Part shown: piece after piece, positions 7,781 to 15,741 of the stretch
Layout of the letters: the number at the start of each line of letters is the position of its first letter
How positions within the stretch are numbered: the stretch's first letter is position 1
NCBI GenBank assembly: GCA_905480215.1
Contig: CAJQPL010000072.1
Span: 1-41,108, forward strand
Origin: an uncultured Woeseiaceae bacterium
GTDB lineage: Bacteria > Pseudomonadota > Gammaproteobacteria > Steroidobacterales > Woeseiaceae
Reading direction: 5' to 3'
DNA length: 41,108 nt
Program-made: the position numbers and the translations under genes
Notes under the pieces: model-generated
Told to the model about the DNA's origin: nothing
Database searches by the model: none
The model's input: only the letters and a program-made list of their open reading frames with translations

Positions 7781-10351
7781 CTAGTCCGACGACAGCCACC
7801 GTAATGTATTGGCGGCTTTGCGCTTCGGTAATGTGAGTATCCCTGAGTACAGAGCTTTACTGACATCGCAGACCAATGCTCTATCGACGGTCGGGTCGTA
7901 AGAGTTCTGTAATTCCGCGACATTATCTGCCCCAAATTCCTCGAACAGTTCCGCAAATATTGGCCCAAGGTCAGGCCAAACATCCGACTCTGTCGGGAGC
8001 GGTTTGTCTGCACGGTAGGTTCTCAGCGTTATATCCAGAGTATCAAGCTCGCGCCCCTTGGTACTTTCTGAGTAGATCAGCGGCGTGCAATCGTCAGGGT
8101 TGGATTGCGGAAGCAGCAAGGTCAGACAGGGTTCAGTGCCGTTAAGTTGAAATTCTTCAAGTAGATCTATCATCAATCGGGCATAAGTGATAATTGCGTC
8201 ATCTGCGGCTCTTGGAAGTAGTCGTTCGATCAGTTTAGCCTGCTTGGCCCTCAGAGCATCATTCACTTGTTTTTCAGTCAGATCCTGGCCGACCAATCTC
8301 TTGTACGTTGTGATCAGGTCGTCGTAAAAATCCGGATCGTAACGTCGCAGCGTTTGATAGGCGTGAACATTTTCTATGGATTGCTCAAATTTCGCCACTA
8401 CTTGAGATGTGTAGATACGCGCATCGTGACTCGACGCTGTCGCGACTTCTTCCGCTGTTGGAGCGTCGTTGATATTCATAGCGAGAGGCTGAAGCGATAG
8501 GGATGCGCACTCTTTCCTCGATGCGTCGAGCTGCGCTTCGAGGCCGGCAAGGACCTTATCTCGAGACGTCAGCTCGTCTCGTAGCGAATTCAGATCGTTG
8601 CTCTTTGACTCAACTTCATCTTTGAGATCTGCGATGATCTTCGTAAGCGCTTCAATCTCGATGATTCGCTTTTCGTCTGCCTTCAGACTGGCTTCTCGGT
8701 CACCTTTGAGATCGTTTATTGTCGTTTGCGATTCATGTTTTGACTGTTGCAAGTCTTTGATGGTTGCCGCGGCGCTGGCCAGATCGTTCTCCGAAATTTT
8801 TCTCGCGCTTGTTTCCCGCTCCAGATCAACTAGGGTCTGGTTTCGCAACGTGAGTTCGTTTCGCAGCGAGTCCAGCTCGCGGTCGCTCGCCTCGAGCACA
8901 CCTTTGAGGTCCGCAATTTCCTTCTCGAGGTCATCGTTTTCAATGGTCCGTTGGTCGGCGTTGAGATCGTTAACTGTTGCCTGCAATTCGATTCTTGAAT
9001 GCCCAAGCTCTTCGACAGCCGCCGTGGCGATGGCCAATTTATCTTCCGCAGCTTCTCGGGCACGTATTTCTTGCATCAGACCGGCGTTGAGCTTTTTTGA
9101 TTGGTTTTCGCTAACCTGCAGCGCTGCGGCATTGCGGGACAACTGTAACTTTTGTCGTGTGATCTCCTCGGCGTTAATGGCTGCGATGCGCCTCAGACTT
9201 TCTACTTCGCCGGTCTGTGCGTCGAGCTTATTGCGTAATTCAACGATGTCGTGGTTACGTGCATCTATGTCCCGAAGAGCTCGCATTTTATCGGCGCGAA
9301 GATCTTCAAGTCGATCGGCAAGCTGGGAAAGATGTTGCAGTAGTTCGTCGGAGCCGAGAGCCATTTTTGTCGGCATAGAATCGCCGACTGAATTACTTGT
9401 CTGTGCCGCTCCGCTCGTAAGCGTTTCCACCCCTTTGGGAACAGCTTTCAGATGCTCAAAATCGGGGTCGGTTCGGCGTCGTCCTTTTCCGTGAAGAGGA
9501 ATTACGTGCGGCAGAAGTCCCTGTCTGTCTGCAACAGTGCGTACGATATTCTCGCCAATAACGCGCGTTTCGAGACGGTAAGCCTCGACTAGCAGGTCGT
9601 CGCATAGCCTATTAATCCGTTCAGGAATTCCACCTGAATAACGGTGAATAAGCGAGATCGCCTCGTTTGCGAGTTTTACAGCATCACTGCCTCCCACCAA
9701 TCTTAGGCCGTGCCAGACATAGCTCGCCGTTTCTTCTGCAGAATATTTACGAATATTGAAAATGACTCTGCTATCGAATCTTATTCGACTCACAGTCGGT
9801 GCGTTGATGACATGGACGAGATCAGCATTGCCGGTAAGTACGACGCTAAACACCCGACGATCTTTGATCACAATTTCGGAGATCCATCGAAGCTGCTCCA
9901 GTATTATTGGAGCAGTCAGATGCGCGTTATCAATGATTAACAAGACATGATCGTCGGCAATGCCACGACAAACGAGAAACTCCTTGGTAATGTTCTTCAG
10001 TTCGCCCGCCGTGCCGGTAATATTTTTGAATCCGATTTGTGTCAGAAACGCAGCGTAGAATTGCAATTCGCTCTGACAGGTTTCATCGATTTTCACACAA
10101 TAGATTTGCTCGTCGAGGCCGGAAACGTAACGCTCAATCAACGTGGATTTCCCCGACCCGTCGGCGCCGCAAATGGCAACAAGGGAGTCAGTTTTCGTCG
10201 TCGCGTTGACCAGGTGCTCCATCAGGAGCGAATACTGCTCGGTATGAAATAGATGGGTTGGGTCGGAAATACGACCAAAAGGTGGCTGCGTTAGCCCGAA
10301 GAAATCGAGATAACTTGGATCAGCAACAGATTGTTCTAGTGATCTTTTCAC
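7781..10351 (-). CDS. ExeA/GspA-type AAA ATPase with long coiled coil
   Basis: 856 residues from a GTG start. The N-terminus carries the ExeA signature YLDFFGLTQPPFG, then a full Walker A GADGSGKST (62-70), Walker B VLLIIDNAH (136-144) and a sensor-like LTGN (172-175). Residues about 334-620 form a heptad-rich coiled coil with an internal duplication (units about 435-511 and 518-605, sharing VNDLNADQ/INDLKGDR and IADLK...SLRDEL). The last 230 residues are a globular helical domain I do not recognise. ExeA-type ATPases usually help place secretion or polysaccharide machinery in the envelope. No transmembrane helix is seen here and no such machinery lies nearby. Its closest relative in the window is the P-loop-degenerate FHA protein at 626. 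Confidence 0.85.
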   Translation of the reverse strand: MKRSLEQSVADPSYLDFFGLTQPPFGRISDPTHLFHTEQYSLLMEHLVNATTKTDSLVAICGADGSGKSTLIERYVSGLDEQIYCVKIDETCQSELQFYAAFLTQIGFKNITGTAGELKNITKEFLVCRGIADDHVLLIIDNAHLTAPIILEQLRWISEIVIKDRRVFSVVLTGNADLVHVINAPTVSRIRFDSRVIFNIRKYSAEETASYVWHGLRLVGGSDAVKLANEAISLIHRYSGGIPERINRLCDDLLVEAYRLETRVIGENIVRTVADRQGLLPHVIPLHGKGRRRTDPDFEHLKAVPKGVETLTSGAAQTSNSVGDSMPTKMALGSDELLQHLSQLADRLEDLRADKMRALRDIDARNHDIVELRNKLDAQTGEVESLRRIAAINAEEITRQKLQLSRNAAALQVSENQSKKLNAGLMQEIRAREAAEDKLAIATAAVEELGHSRIELQATVNDLNADQRTIENDDLEKEIADLKGVLEASDRELDSLRNELTLRNQTLVDLERETSARKISENDLASAAATIKDLQQSKHESQTTINDLKGDREASLKADEKRIIEIEALTKIIADLKDEVESKSNDLNSLRDELTSRDKVLAGLEAQLDASRKECASLSLQPLAMNINDAPTAEEVATASSHDARIYTSQVVAKFEQSIENVHAYQTLRRYDPDFYDDLITTYKRLVGQDLTEKQVNDALRAKQAKLIERLLPRAADDAIITYARLMIDLLEEFQLNGTEPCLTLLLPQSNPDDCTPLIYSESTKGRELDTLDITLRTYRADKPLPTESDVWPDLGPIFAELFEEFGADNVAELQNSYDPTVDRALVCDVSKALYSGILTLPKRKAANTLRWLSSD

Positions 10352-10834
10352 CCACCGACTACCTTATAATATTTTTATCGTTCGGCAGACCCTTGGTTTC
10401 GAAACTATTCCGGTCGTCTTCATACAGACATTTTTCGGCAGTCTCTCAGCTCGGCTCTACCATTATTTTTATACATAATTCTTGTTGTTTGAAAGCTAAT
10501 CTCACTAAATTATTAGGAGTGTAACGTAACTTATTGAAAATAATAGTTAAAATAGGCTTTCTATTATTGTCACTCTGAAGAAATCTGTCGTGCTGCGCGC
10601 GATGAATAGCGACAGGCCGCCAATAGCCCAAGCGCTTTATAGCGGGGTTAAGAGCCAGCAATTCCGTCAAGGTCCCGAATATACATAGGCATCTGGCCTC
10701 TGAACACTGGGGCTTTTTTCTAGACAGGGGAAGTCAATATACATTGCGAATACGCATACTTTATACTGTTAGCCGGATTATAAAGATTAGTAGCTGACAA
10801 CTTATTGTTCACCCAATCAAAGAGGGACACTCAT
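10352..10834. other. Gene-free stretch, AT-rich; possible small RNA
   Basis: I see no convincing coding region in these 483 bases; a 74-codon minus-strand frame (10446-10670) has no ribosome site or recognisable content. It must hold the minus-strand promoter of the ATPase gene and the plus-strand promoter of the gene at 10835. On the plus strand, TTGTTG (10482-10487) and TAAATT (10506-10511) are 18 bases apart. The hairpin GCCTC/GGGGC followed by six T (10696-10719) could end a transcript of about 200 bases. Confidence 0.35.
10696..10719 (+). terminator. Terminator-like hairpin with T run
   Basis: GCCTC (10696-10700) pairs with GGGGC (10709-10713), one pair being G-T, around an 8-base loop, and TTTTTT follows directly. 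No plus-strand gene lies upstream for it to end, so it suggests an unannotated transcript or is fortuitous. Confidence 0.4.
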
Positions 10835-11119
10835 ATGATTATTCGATTAGTAGCTATAGCGCTTATGGGATTTGCCGGCTTTGCGGCCGTCGCAAGCGAT
10901 GACGTTATCGATGTGGCTCCCATAATGACAAGTGACAATACGCTCATGGCTGATAATCCGCGCAAAGGGCGACGCGACGGTCGGCAGGACGATCGGCAGG
11001 GCGACCGCGATGATAAACAGGACTGCCGTCAGGAAGAAGGTCGTGTTGGTCATGATAAACGCGACTGTAAACAAGAAAAGCGCAAAGAGGATAACAACGG
11101 TACGGAGTCTGAAGCTTAG
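10835..11119 (+). CDS. Small exported highly charged protein
   Basis: 94 residues. A clear signal peptide (MIIRLVAIALMGFAGFAAVA) is cut before SDDVID. The mature protein is almost entirely Arg, Asp, Lys, Gln and Glu (GRRDGRQDDRQGDRDDKQD), with two Cys in repeated settings, DKQDCRQE and DKRDCKQE. It should be periplasmic and largely disordered, with metal or polyanion binding possible. I do not recognise a family. AGAGGGA (10821-10827) lies 7 bases before the ATG, which fixes the start. The gene stands alone between the gene-free stretch and the TPR lipoprotein. Confidence 0.72.
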   Translation: MIIRLVAIALMGFAGFAAVASDDVIDVAPIMTSDNTLMADNPRKGRRDGRQDDRQGDRDDKQDCRQEEGRVGHDKRDCKQEKRKEDNNGTESEA

Positions 11120-11293
11120 TCCGAGGCTTGAGTTGTTTAAACGATCGATTTGATTCACAGGAGAATAACTGGACTCAAACCTCACCGGGCATGGGCTGGT
11201 TAGCGTTGATTCATTTCTATGGGCCGCTGGAGCCTTGATGCCAGGCTGGCCGATACGGGTTCAGCCGGACATTCTGTAGCATGGATAAATTCA

Positions 11294-12949
11294 ATGAACA
11301 GATGCTTGCTTTTGGTTTTTTCGCTTGGGTTCCTGGTCTTGGTTGCATGCGGGAAAGAGGAACAGTCCGAAGCGCCAGCTGCGTTGCCTTTCGATTTGGT
11401 CAATACGCCAGTTGGGGATGTTAGTTTTCCGGTAGGGTGCAATGCTGATGCTGCTCCGTTAGTTGAGCGCGGTGTCGCTCTCTTACATCACATGATGTAT
11501 GACGAAGCGAAATTTGTCTTCGGCATGGCGGACGACCGCGACCCGGAATGCGCCATGGCCTATTGGGGTCAGGCGATGTCTCTAATCCATCCACTTTGGC
11601 CTGACGTCCCTACTGCGCCACAATTCGAACGTGGACTAAAAGCAGTAGAGCGATCACTAATGCTTAGCGGACATTCAGATCGCGAGAATGCGTATTTGGA
11701 GACAACGCGCGCCTATTTTGAGGATGGTGAGCACCTGACCAAACGTCAACGCCTGGTCAAGTTTGAAAAAGCCTGGGAGGAATTGAGCCAGGCTTTTCCA
11801 GAAGACCTTGAAGCTAGAGCTTTTTACTCACTTGCGCTGCGTTCGACGGCTGACATACAGGATAAAACACTCGAAACACAAAAGAAGGCAGGGGCAATTG
11901 CCGAAAGCGTGCTTACAGAAATGCCGAATCATCCAGGCGCTCACCACTACATTATTCACGCGTACGACTCTCCGGCATTAGCCGAAATGGCGCTGGTGGC
12001 CGCGAATCACTATGGAGAAATTACCCCACGTGTTCCGCACGCTACTCACATGATGACGCACATCTATACAAGGCTTGGGCAGTGGGATAAAGCGGTCGAA
12101 TGGAACACCATCTCAGCTGACGCAGCGTGGGATCTTTGTCTTCAGTTCGGCGAGATCAATGTGCACTACACGCACGCGTTAGATTACCTCGCCTACGCCT
12201 ACCTGCAAATCGGTAAAGACCTTGAGGCCGGCCAGGTTTTGAAAAGCGCCGAACAATTGCAGCCGCCGTATAGTGAGACCAGCCGATCCGCAACTGCCTA
12301 CGCTTTTGCCGCATTGCCCGCTCGGTATGCTCTGGAACGTCGCGACTGGGAAGCCGCTGCACAATTAGAGCCGAGAATTCCCAGCTCATTTCCGTGGCAA
12401 AAGGCACACGATCAGTATGTTGCTATCACACATTTTGCTCGAGCAGTGGCGATGTCTAATCTTGGGCGCCCAGATGATGCGACTGCAGACATTGAGGCTC
12501 TTAGAGCGTTGCGCATGAGTGTCGCGTCGGACAGCCCATATTGGGCTCAACAAATAGAGATTCAGGAATTATCGGCGCAAGCCTGGCAGGACTTTTCTCG
12601 AGGGGACGTAGAGTCGGCGATCGAGGTAATGCAGCAAGCCGCTGCCCTCGAAGCGTCTACTGATAAACATGCGGTTACGCCCGGCGAAGTATTGCCAGCA
12701 GCTGAAATGTACGGCGACATGCTGTTAGAGGCTGGCCGATATGAGCAAGCGCTGGCAGCTTATCGGTCCGCGTTGCAGCGTGCGCCACTTCGATTGAACA
12801 GCCTTTATGGTGCTGGGAAGGCCGCACTTGGGGTTGGGGATGACGTAGTGGGAAGGGCATACTTTGTTGAATTGCTTTCAATCACTAGCGGTGCAGAAGA
12901 ACCGCGAAGTCGCATTAAAGAAATCCGCGCCTTTATGGGGACCGGATGA
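11294..12949 (+). CDS. TPR-repeat lipoprotein
   Basis: 551 residues. The signal peptide ends in the lipobox LVAC, giving a periplasmic-side lipoprotein. The body is a chain of helix pairs of tetratricopeptide type. His-rich segments are embedded in it: LLHHMMYDEAKFVFGMA, HPGAHHYIIHAYDS, PHATHMMTHIYTRLGQWD and INVHYTHALDYLAYAYL. The last pairs (AAEMYGDMLLEAGRYEQALAAYRSALQ) are canonical TPRs. The regular His spacing suggests a metal or haem site, but this is inferred; a role as a protein-binding scaffold is the default. The start at 11294 gives a proper lipoprotein signal, whereas the frame's first ATG (11219) adds 25 polar residues. No strong ribosome site is seen. Confidence 0.82.
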   Translation: MNRCLLLVFSLGFLVLVACGKEEQSEAPAALPFDLVNTPVGDVSFPVGCNADAAPLVERGVALLHHMMYDEAKFVFGMADDRDPECAMAYWGQAMSLIHPLWPDVPTAPQFERGLKAVERSLMLSGHSDRENAYLETTRAYFEDGEHLTKRQRLVKFEKAWEELSQAFPEDLEARAFYSLALRSTADIQDKTLETQKKAGAIAESVLTEMPNHPGAHHYIIHAYDSPALAEMALVAANHYGEITPRVPHATHMMTHIYTRLGQWDKAVEWNTISADAAWDLCLQFGEINVHYTHALDYLAYAYLQIGKDLEAGQVLKSAEQLQPPYSETSRSATAYAFAALPARYALERRDWEAAAQLEPRIPSSFPWQKAHDQYVAITHFARAVAMSNLGRPDDATADIEALRALRMSVASDSPYWAQQIEIQELSAQAWQDFSRGDVESAIEVMQQAAALEASTDKHAVTPGEVLPAAEMYGDMLLEAGRYEQALAAYRSALQRAPLRLNSLYGAGKAALGVGDDVVGRAYFVELLSITSGAEEPRSRIKEIRAFMGTG

Positions 12950-12995
12950 CTCGTTTGTCTTAACTGTGAGCCGATAGCCAGTATTTGGCATGACC

Positions 12996-13976
12996 CTACT
13001 GCAGAAAGGCATTGACCTGTCGCGCTACGTTAGCATTTTCACAGGTAGTCCCCATGTGGCCGCAATTGCTGTTGATTTCGACGAGTTCGGCATCAATCAA
13101 AGTGGCGAGGTTTTTTGCAGGGACAGGATTGACCATGTGATCCCCAGGTACGCTGACGACTAGCAGCTCTGCTGCGATACCTTTCAGATTGCTTGCGTAT
13201 TTTTCAGTGCCTGTGTCGAATGCATTGTGACTGATCATTGCCTGGGTTTGTACGATGTAATTATTACCATCGAAATTCTCATTGCCACTGGCATTTTGTT
13301 CTAAATAGTCATGCAGGTCCTTACGGGCGACATTTTCAACGAAGTAGTCCGGCGTCCACAACGTCAGCAAGTTGAGTGGTGCCAGTACTGCGGCAATTTG
13401 CTGGTTGCTATGGTCGGACTCTTGCAGAACCCTTATGACATTCAAGTGCGTCTGCCACTGAATGACATCATAGGATGTCAAATAGGGCGAGCCATCAATT
13501 GCAACCGCCTTTGTCATGTATTTCGGGTACTGTCGAATCCAGTGAAATGTTTGCATACCACCCATCGAAATTCCAATGATGGCGTGTACTGATTGTATGT
13601 CCAGTTTTTCGGTGAGCAGACGATGTTGTGAGTGCACCATGTCTGCGATAGTTATTTGGGGGAAAGGTCTTTCTGGCGAATACATACTATTTGATGGCGA
13701 CGTTGAGACTCCATTGCTCAATGCATCGATAGTTACTACGAAATACTTGTTTGTATCCAGCAGTTTGTTCGGTCCGACGAGCTTGTACTGTTCCAAATCT
13801 GATGTCGATCCCATATGCCACGTAGGCATGACCACGACATTGTTTTTTTCAGCATTCAATTTGCCGTAAGTTCGATAGCCTATTCGACAATCGGCAATCA
13901 CGGCACCGGAAGTGAGTTGAAGGTCATCTAAAATCGCATGCTGCTGCGTTTCTGCCACGCAGAAAGATGACCACAA
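12996..13976 (-). CDS. Secreted MetX-like alpha/beta hydrolase
   Basis: About 326 residues from TTG 13976. It belongs to the homoserine O-acetyltransferase-like branch of alpha/beta hydrolases: ADCRIGYRTYGKLN at the N-terminus, nucleophile elbow GISMGG, acid in PGDHMVNP and His in NCGHMG. True MetX is cytoplasmic. Here the in-frame sequence upstream of the TTG reads IRSPWFLAALLWSSFCVAE, a signal peptide, but no ATG, GTG or TTG exists before the upstream stop. A non-standard ATT (14004-14006) or ATA (14010-14012) start is therefore likely. With a signal peptide and no methionine genes nearby, it is more probably an esterase or acyltransferase acting in the periplasm than a methionine enzyme. 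Confidence 0.82.
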   Translation of the reverse strand: MWSSFCVAETQQHAILDDLQLTSGAVIADCRIGYRTYGKLNAEKNNVVVMPTWHMGSTSDLEQYKLVGPNKLLDTNKYFVVTIDALSNGVSTSPSNSMYSPERPFPQITIADMVHSQHRLLTEKLDIQSVHAIIGISMGGMQTFHWIRQYPKYMTKAVAIDGSPYLTSYDVIQWQTHLNVIRVLQESDHSNQQIAAVLAPLNLLTLWTPDYFVENVARKDLHDYLEQNASGNENFDGNNYIVQTQAMISHNAFDTGTEKYASNLKGIAAELLVVSVPGDHMVNPVPAKNLATLIDAELVEINSNCGHMGTTCENANVARQVNAFLQ

Positions 13977-14076
13977 GAGGGCTGCAAGAAACCAAGGGGA
14001 ACGAATAGTTATGTATTTCTCCGACAGAGCGACCGAGAGTACTTGAACTGCTCATTCGAATACCAGGTTTCCCCGT

Positions 14077-14104
14077 CCCCCAACTTTTGATCAAAAGCTG
14101 GGGG
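14077..14104. repeat. 28-base near-perfect palindrome
   Basis: Arms CCCCCAACTTTTGA (14077-14090) and TCAAAAGCTGGGGG (14091-14104) pair at 13 of 14 positions, with GATC at the centre and one A-C mismatch. It lies 24 bases past the stop of the cytochrome gene (minus strand) and upstream of the MetX-like gene. There is no T run, so it may be a terminator of an unusual kind, a protein site, or a cruciform. Confidence 0.6.
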
Positions 14105-14127
14105 CGGACTCATATGACCTGACCCTA

Positions 14128-14580
14128 CTAAGGATAAACTCGGTATTGGTATACCGGCGGAACAACGTGGTAGGTGGATTGCAAGAATGACACCAGATCA
14201 ATCAACTCTTGCACGGTCATATAGCCATTGTAGACATACATGTTTGATTCGCCGCCTTCAGAGACTTTTTCTGCCTCGTACCCCGCAGCCAATTTATGCG
14301 ACGGATTGATTATTGCGGTCACTAATTCGCCGTAAGTTTTAATCCGCGACAGGTTGCCGCCGAGCTCAACGTAAGGCGGATCGGCGAGAGGGATGGCGGG
14401 AAATGTCTCACCGACAACCGTGTGGCATTGGTTGCACTGCATGTAAGCGAAGGTTTCGCGGCCCATGTCAGCATCACCGTCGGGCAGTCGAAAACCAAAC
14501 TCCGACTTCGCGCTGGGGGTACAACCGACCGAAAGACTCAGCAGTATTAAAAGTAGGGTTGTCGTAAAGAGTTTATTCAT
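14128..14580 (-). CDS. Lipid-anchored monohaem c-type cytochrome
   Basis: 150 residues with signal peptide and lipobox SVGC. The haem site is CNQCH in GRETFAYMQCNQCHTVVGE. The distal Met ligand is probably in SNMYVYNGYMT, followed by the closing helix LIDLVSFLQSTY. It should be a class I cytochrome on the periplasmic side. It has an unusual long segment between the haem and the distal Met (IPLADPPYVELGGNLSRI). The ATG at 14580 gives a proper signal peptide; an upstream ATG at 14613 adds 11 residues. No redox enzyme is adjacent. A 28-base palindrome follows the stop. Confidence 0.85.
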   Translation of the reverse strand: MNKLFTTTLLLILLSLSVGCTPSAKSEFGFRLPDGDADMGRETFAYMQCNQCHTVVGETFPAIPLADPPYVELGGNLSRIKTYGELVTAIINPSHKLAAGYEAEKVSEGGESNMYVYNGYMTVQELIDLVSFLQSTYHVVPPVYQYRVYP

Positions 14581-14756
14581 CTGATTCACCATTTCGCTCG
14601 TCCGAGATAACATATGATCGCGCCAATTGTGTGTTGCTTGCTATAGTGGATGTCCGCAATAGCAGCGCTATAATTACGAATGCCGACCTATGTGCCTGGG
14701 TGCGAGACTTCTTAATGAAGGTGCTAACAGACGGCATATACTTTCAAGGGGTTACG

Positions 14757-14912
14757 ATGTTCCAAGTCCTGCCCAACGGGCCAAATCGAATAGACATAGA
14801 GTTTGGCGGCAAACTCGACAGTGAAATAGAAGGCACACTGATCCCAGGGCTTGAAATCAAAGCATTTGACCTTGATGAGGCTGATTAAGCCGAACGATGG
14901 CTCGCAGGATAG
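14757..14912 (+). pseudogene. Decayed SpoIIAA-like (STAS-fold) gene
   Basis: ATG 14757 has AGGGG 6 bases before it. It begins like SpoIIAA-family proteins: MFQVLPNGPNRIDIEFGGKL, then LIPGLE. Instead of the next 60 or so residues it jumps to IKAFDLDEAD, which resembles the family's C-terminal end, and stops at TAA (14886-14888). Reading through that TAA gives AERWLAG and a second stop at 14910-14912, again resembling the expected C-terminus. An internal deletion plus a nonsense codon is the simplest explanation. The remaining 43-residue frame could still be translated. Confidence 0.45.
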
Positions 14913-15654
14913 GCAATGGTTAATCGTGGTTGACTTGGCAGAGGAAGGGGCCGTTGACGGGTCCAGTGCCAACGGACAAGCACCGCAACGCGCATCGGAA
15001 AAATGGATTGACCGTATCGAATTGGCGATTGCCACGGTTTTGCAACTCGCCATTCTCTTCGTTGTTGTTACCGCATTCTTCGATCGGCTCTGGCTGATTG
15101 CATTTTCGGGGTCGGTGGTTTTCATGCTGACCTTTGCTCCGGCTGTCATCGAGCGGCAGCTTCGGGTTCGGCTACCAATTGAGCTAACTTTATTCACCTG
15201 CGTTTTTCTTTTCGCAAGCTTCGCACTCGGTGAAGTTGGACATTTCTACGACCGGATATGGTGGTGGGACATACTGCTGCATGCGACTTCGGCCGTGGTT
15301 ATCGGCCTCATCGGTTTCATAATTATCTACGTCTTCTATATGACTTATCGTGTACGGGTTGCACCCGTGTACGTGGCAGTCATTACGTTTGGTTTCGCGA
15401 TGACGATAGGTAGCTTATGGGAGATTTTCGAATTTCTCATGGACTGGTTCTTTGATCTAAATATGCAGCGCTCGGGGCTTCTGGATACTATGACTGATCT
15501 AATGGTCAATGCGACTGGCGCGTTGATCGCCGCGACCATCGGTTTCTATTACCTGCATCATGAAGACGAATTGTTGGGACGCCGGCTCATCAGCACGCTG
15601 ATAGAACGTAATCGTAAACGCGCGCGATCGGGTTTCGACTCTACGAAGACCTGA
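14875..15654 (+). CDS. DUF2238/YjdF-like integral membrane protein
   Basis: About 259 residues with six likely membrane helices and a conserved-looking WWWDILLHATSAVVIGL segment. Asp and His lie inside the membrane region, then SLWEIFEFLMDWFFDLNMQ and DTMTDLMVNATGALIAA follow. This pattern is that of the DUF2238/YjdF family, whose function is not established. The start is uncertain: ATG 14875 overlaps the decayed SpoIIAA-like frame, while GTG 14926 and TTG 14935 would give a shorter cytoplasmic N-terminus. The first 50 residues are polar and poorly conserved in appearance, so a later start is quite possible. Confidence 0.75.
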   Translation: MRLIKPNDGSQDRQWLIVVDLAEEGAVDGSSANGQAPQRASEKWIDRIELAIATVLQLAILFVVVTAFFDRLWLIAFSGSVVFMLTFAPAVIERQLRVRLPIELTLFTCVFLFASFALGEVGHFYDRIWWWDILLHATSAVVIGLIGFIIIYVFYMTYRVRVAPVYVAVITFGFAMTIGSLWEIFEFLMDWFFDLNMQRSGLLDTMTDLMVNATGALIAATIGFYYLHHEDELLGRRLISTLIERNRKRARSGFDSTKT

Positions 15655-15666
15655 CTCTGTGACGAC

Positions 15667-15682
15667 TCGTATACTGATACGA
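15667..15682. terminator. Short hairpin between convergent genes
   Basis: TCGTAT (15667-15672) and ATACGA (15677-15682) are perfect arms around ACTG, followed by ATTTAT on the plus strand. It lies 13 bases after the DUF2238 gene and before the end of the oppositely oriented DUF4124 gene. A weak two-way terminator is plausible. Confidence 0.35.
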
Positions 15683-15741
15683 ATTTATCGTCATCTATAG
15701 ATTAAAAATACAGCGTGTATGGTATTTAGCTGGGCCAACGT

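Noticed and set aside
8598..9494. 298-codon plus-strand open frame rich in Ser and Arg
   Set aside because: It is antisense to the coiled-coil part of the ATPase. Its composition is that of a mirrored Glu/Leu/Lys-rich region, with no ribosome site or domain.
12996..13976. Homoserine O-acetyltransferase (metX) for methionine synthesis
   Set aside because: The motifs fit the wider family, but the signal peptide and lack of methionine genes nearby argue against the cytoplasmic biosynthetic enzyme.
12991..14130. TGACCCTACT found at the ends of two minus-strand genes (12991-13000 and 14120-14129)
   Set aside because: Only two copies of 10 bases, each touching a stop codon, with no extended similarity around them; treated as coincidence.
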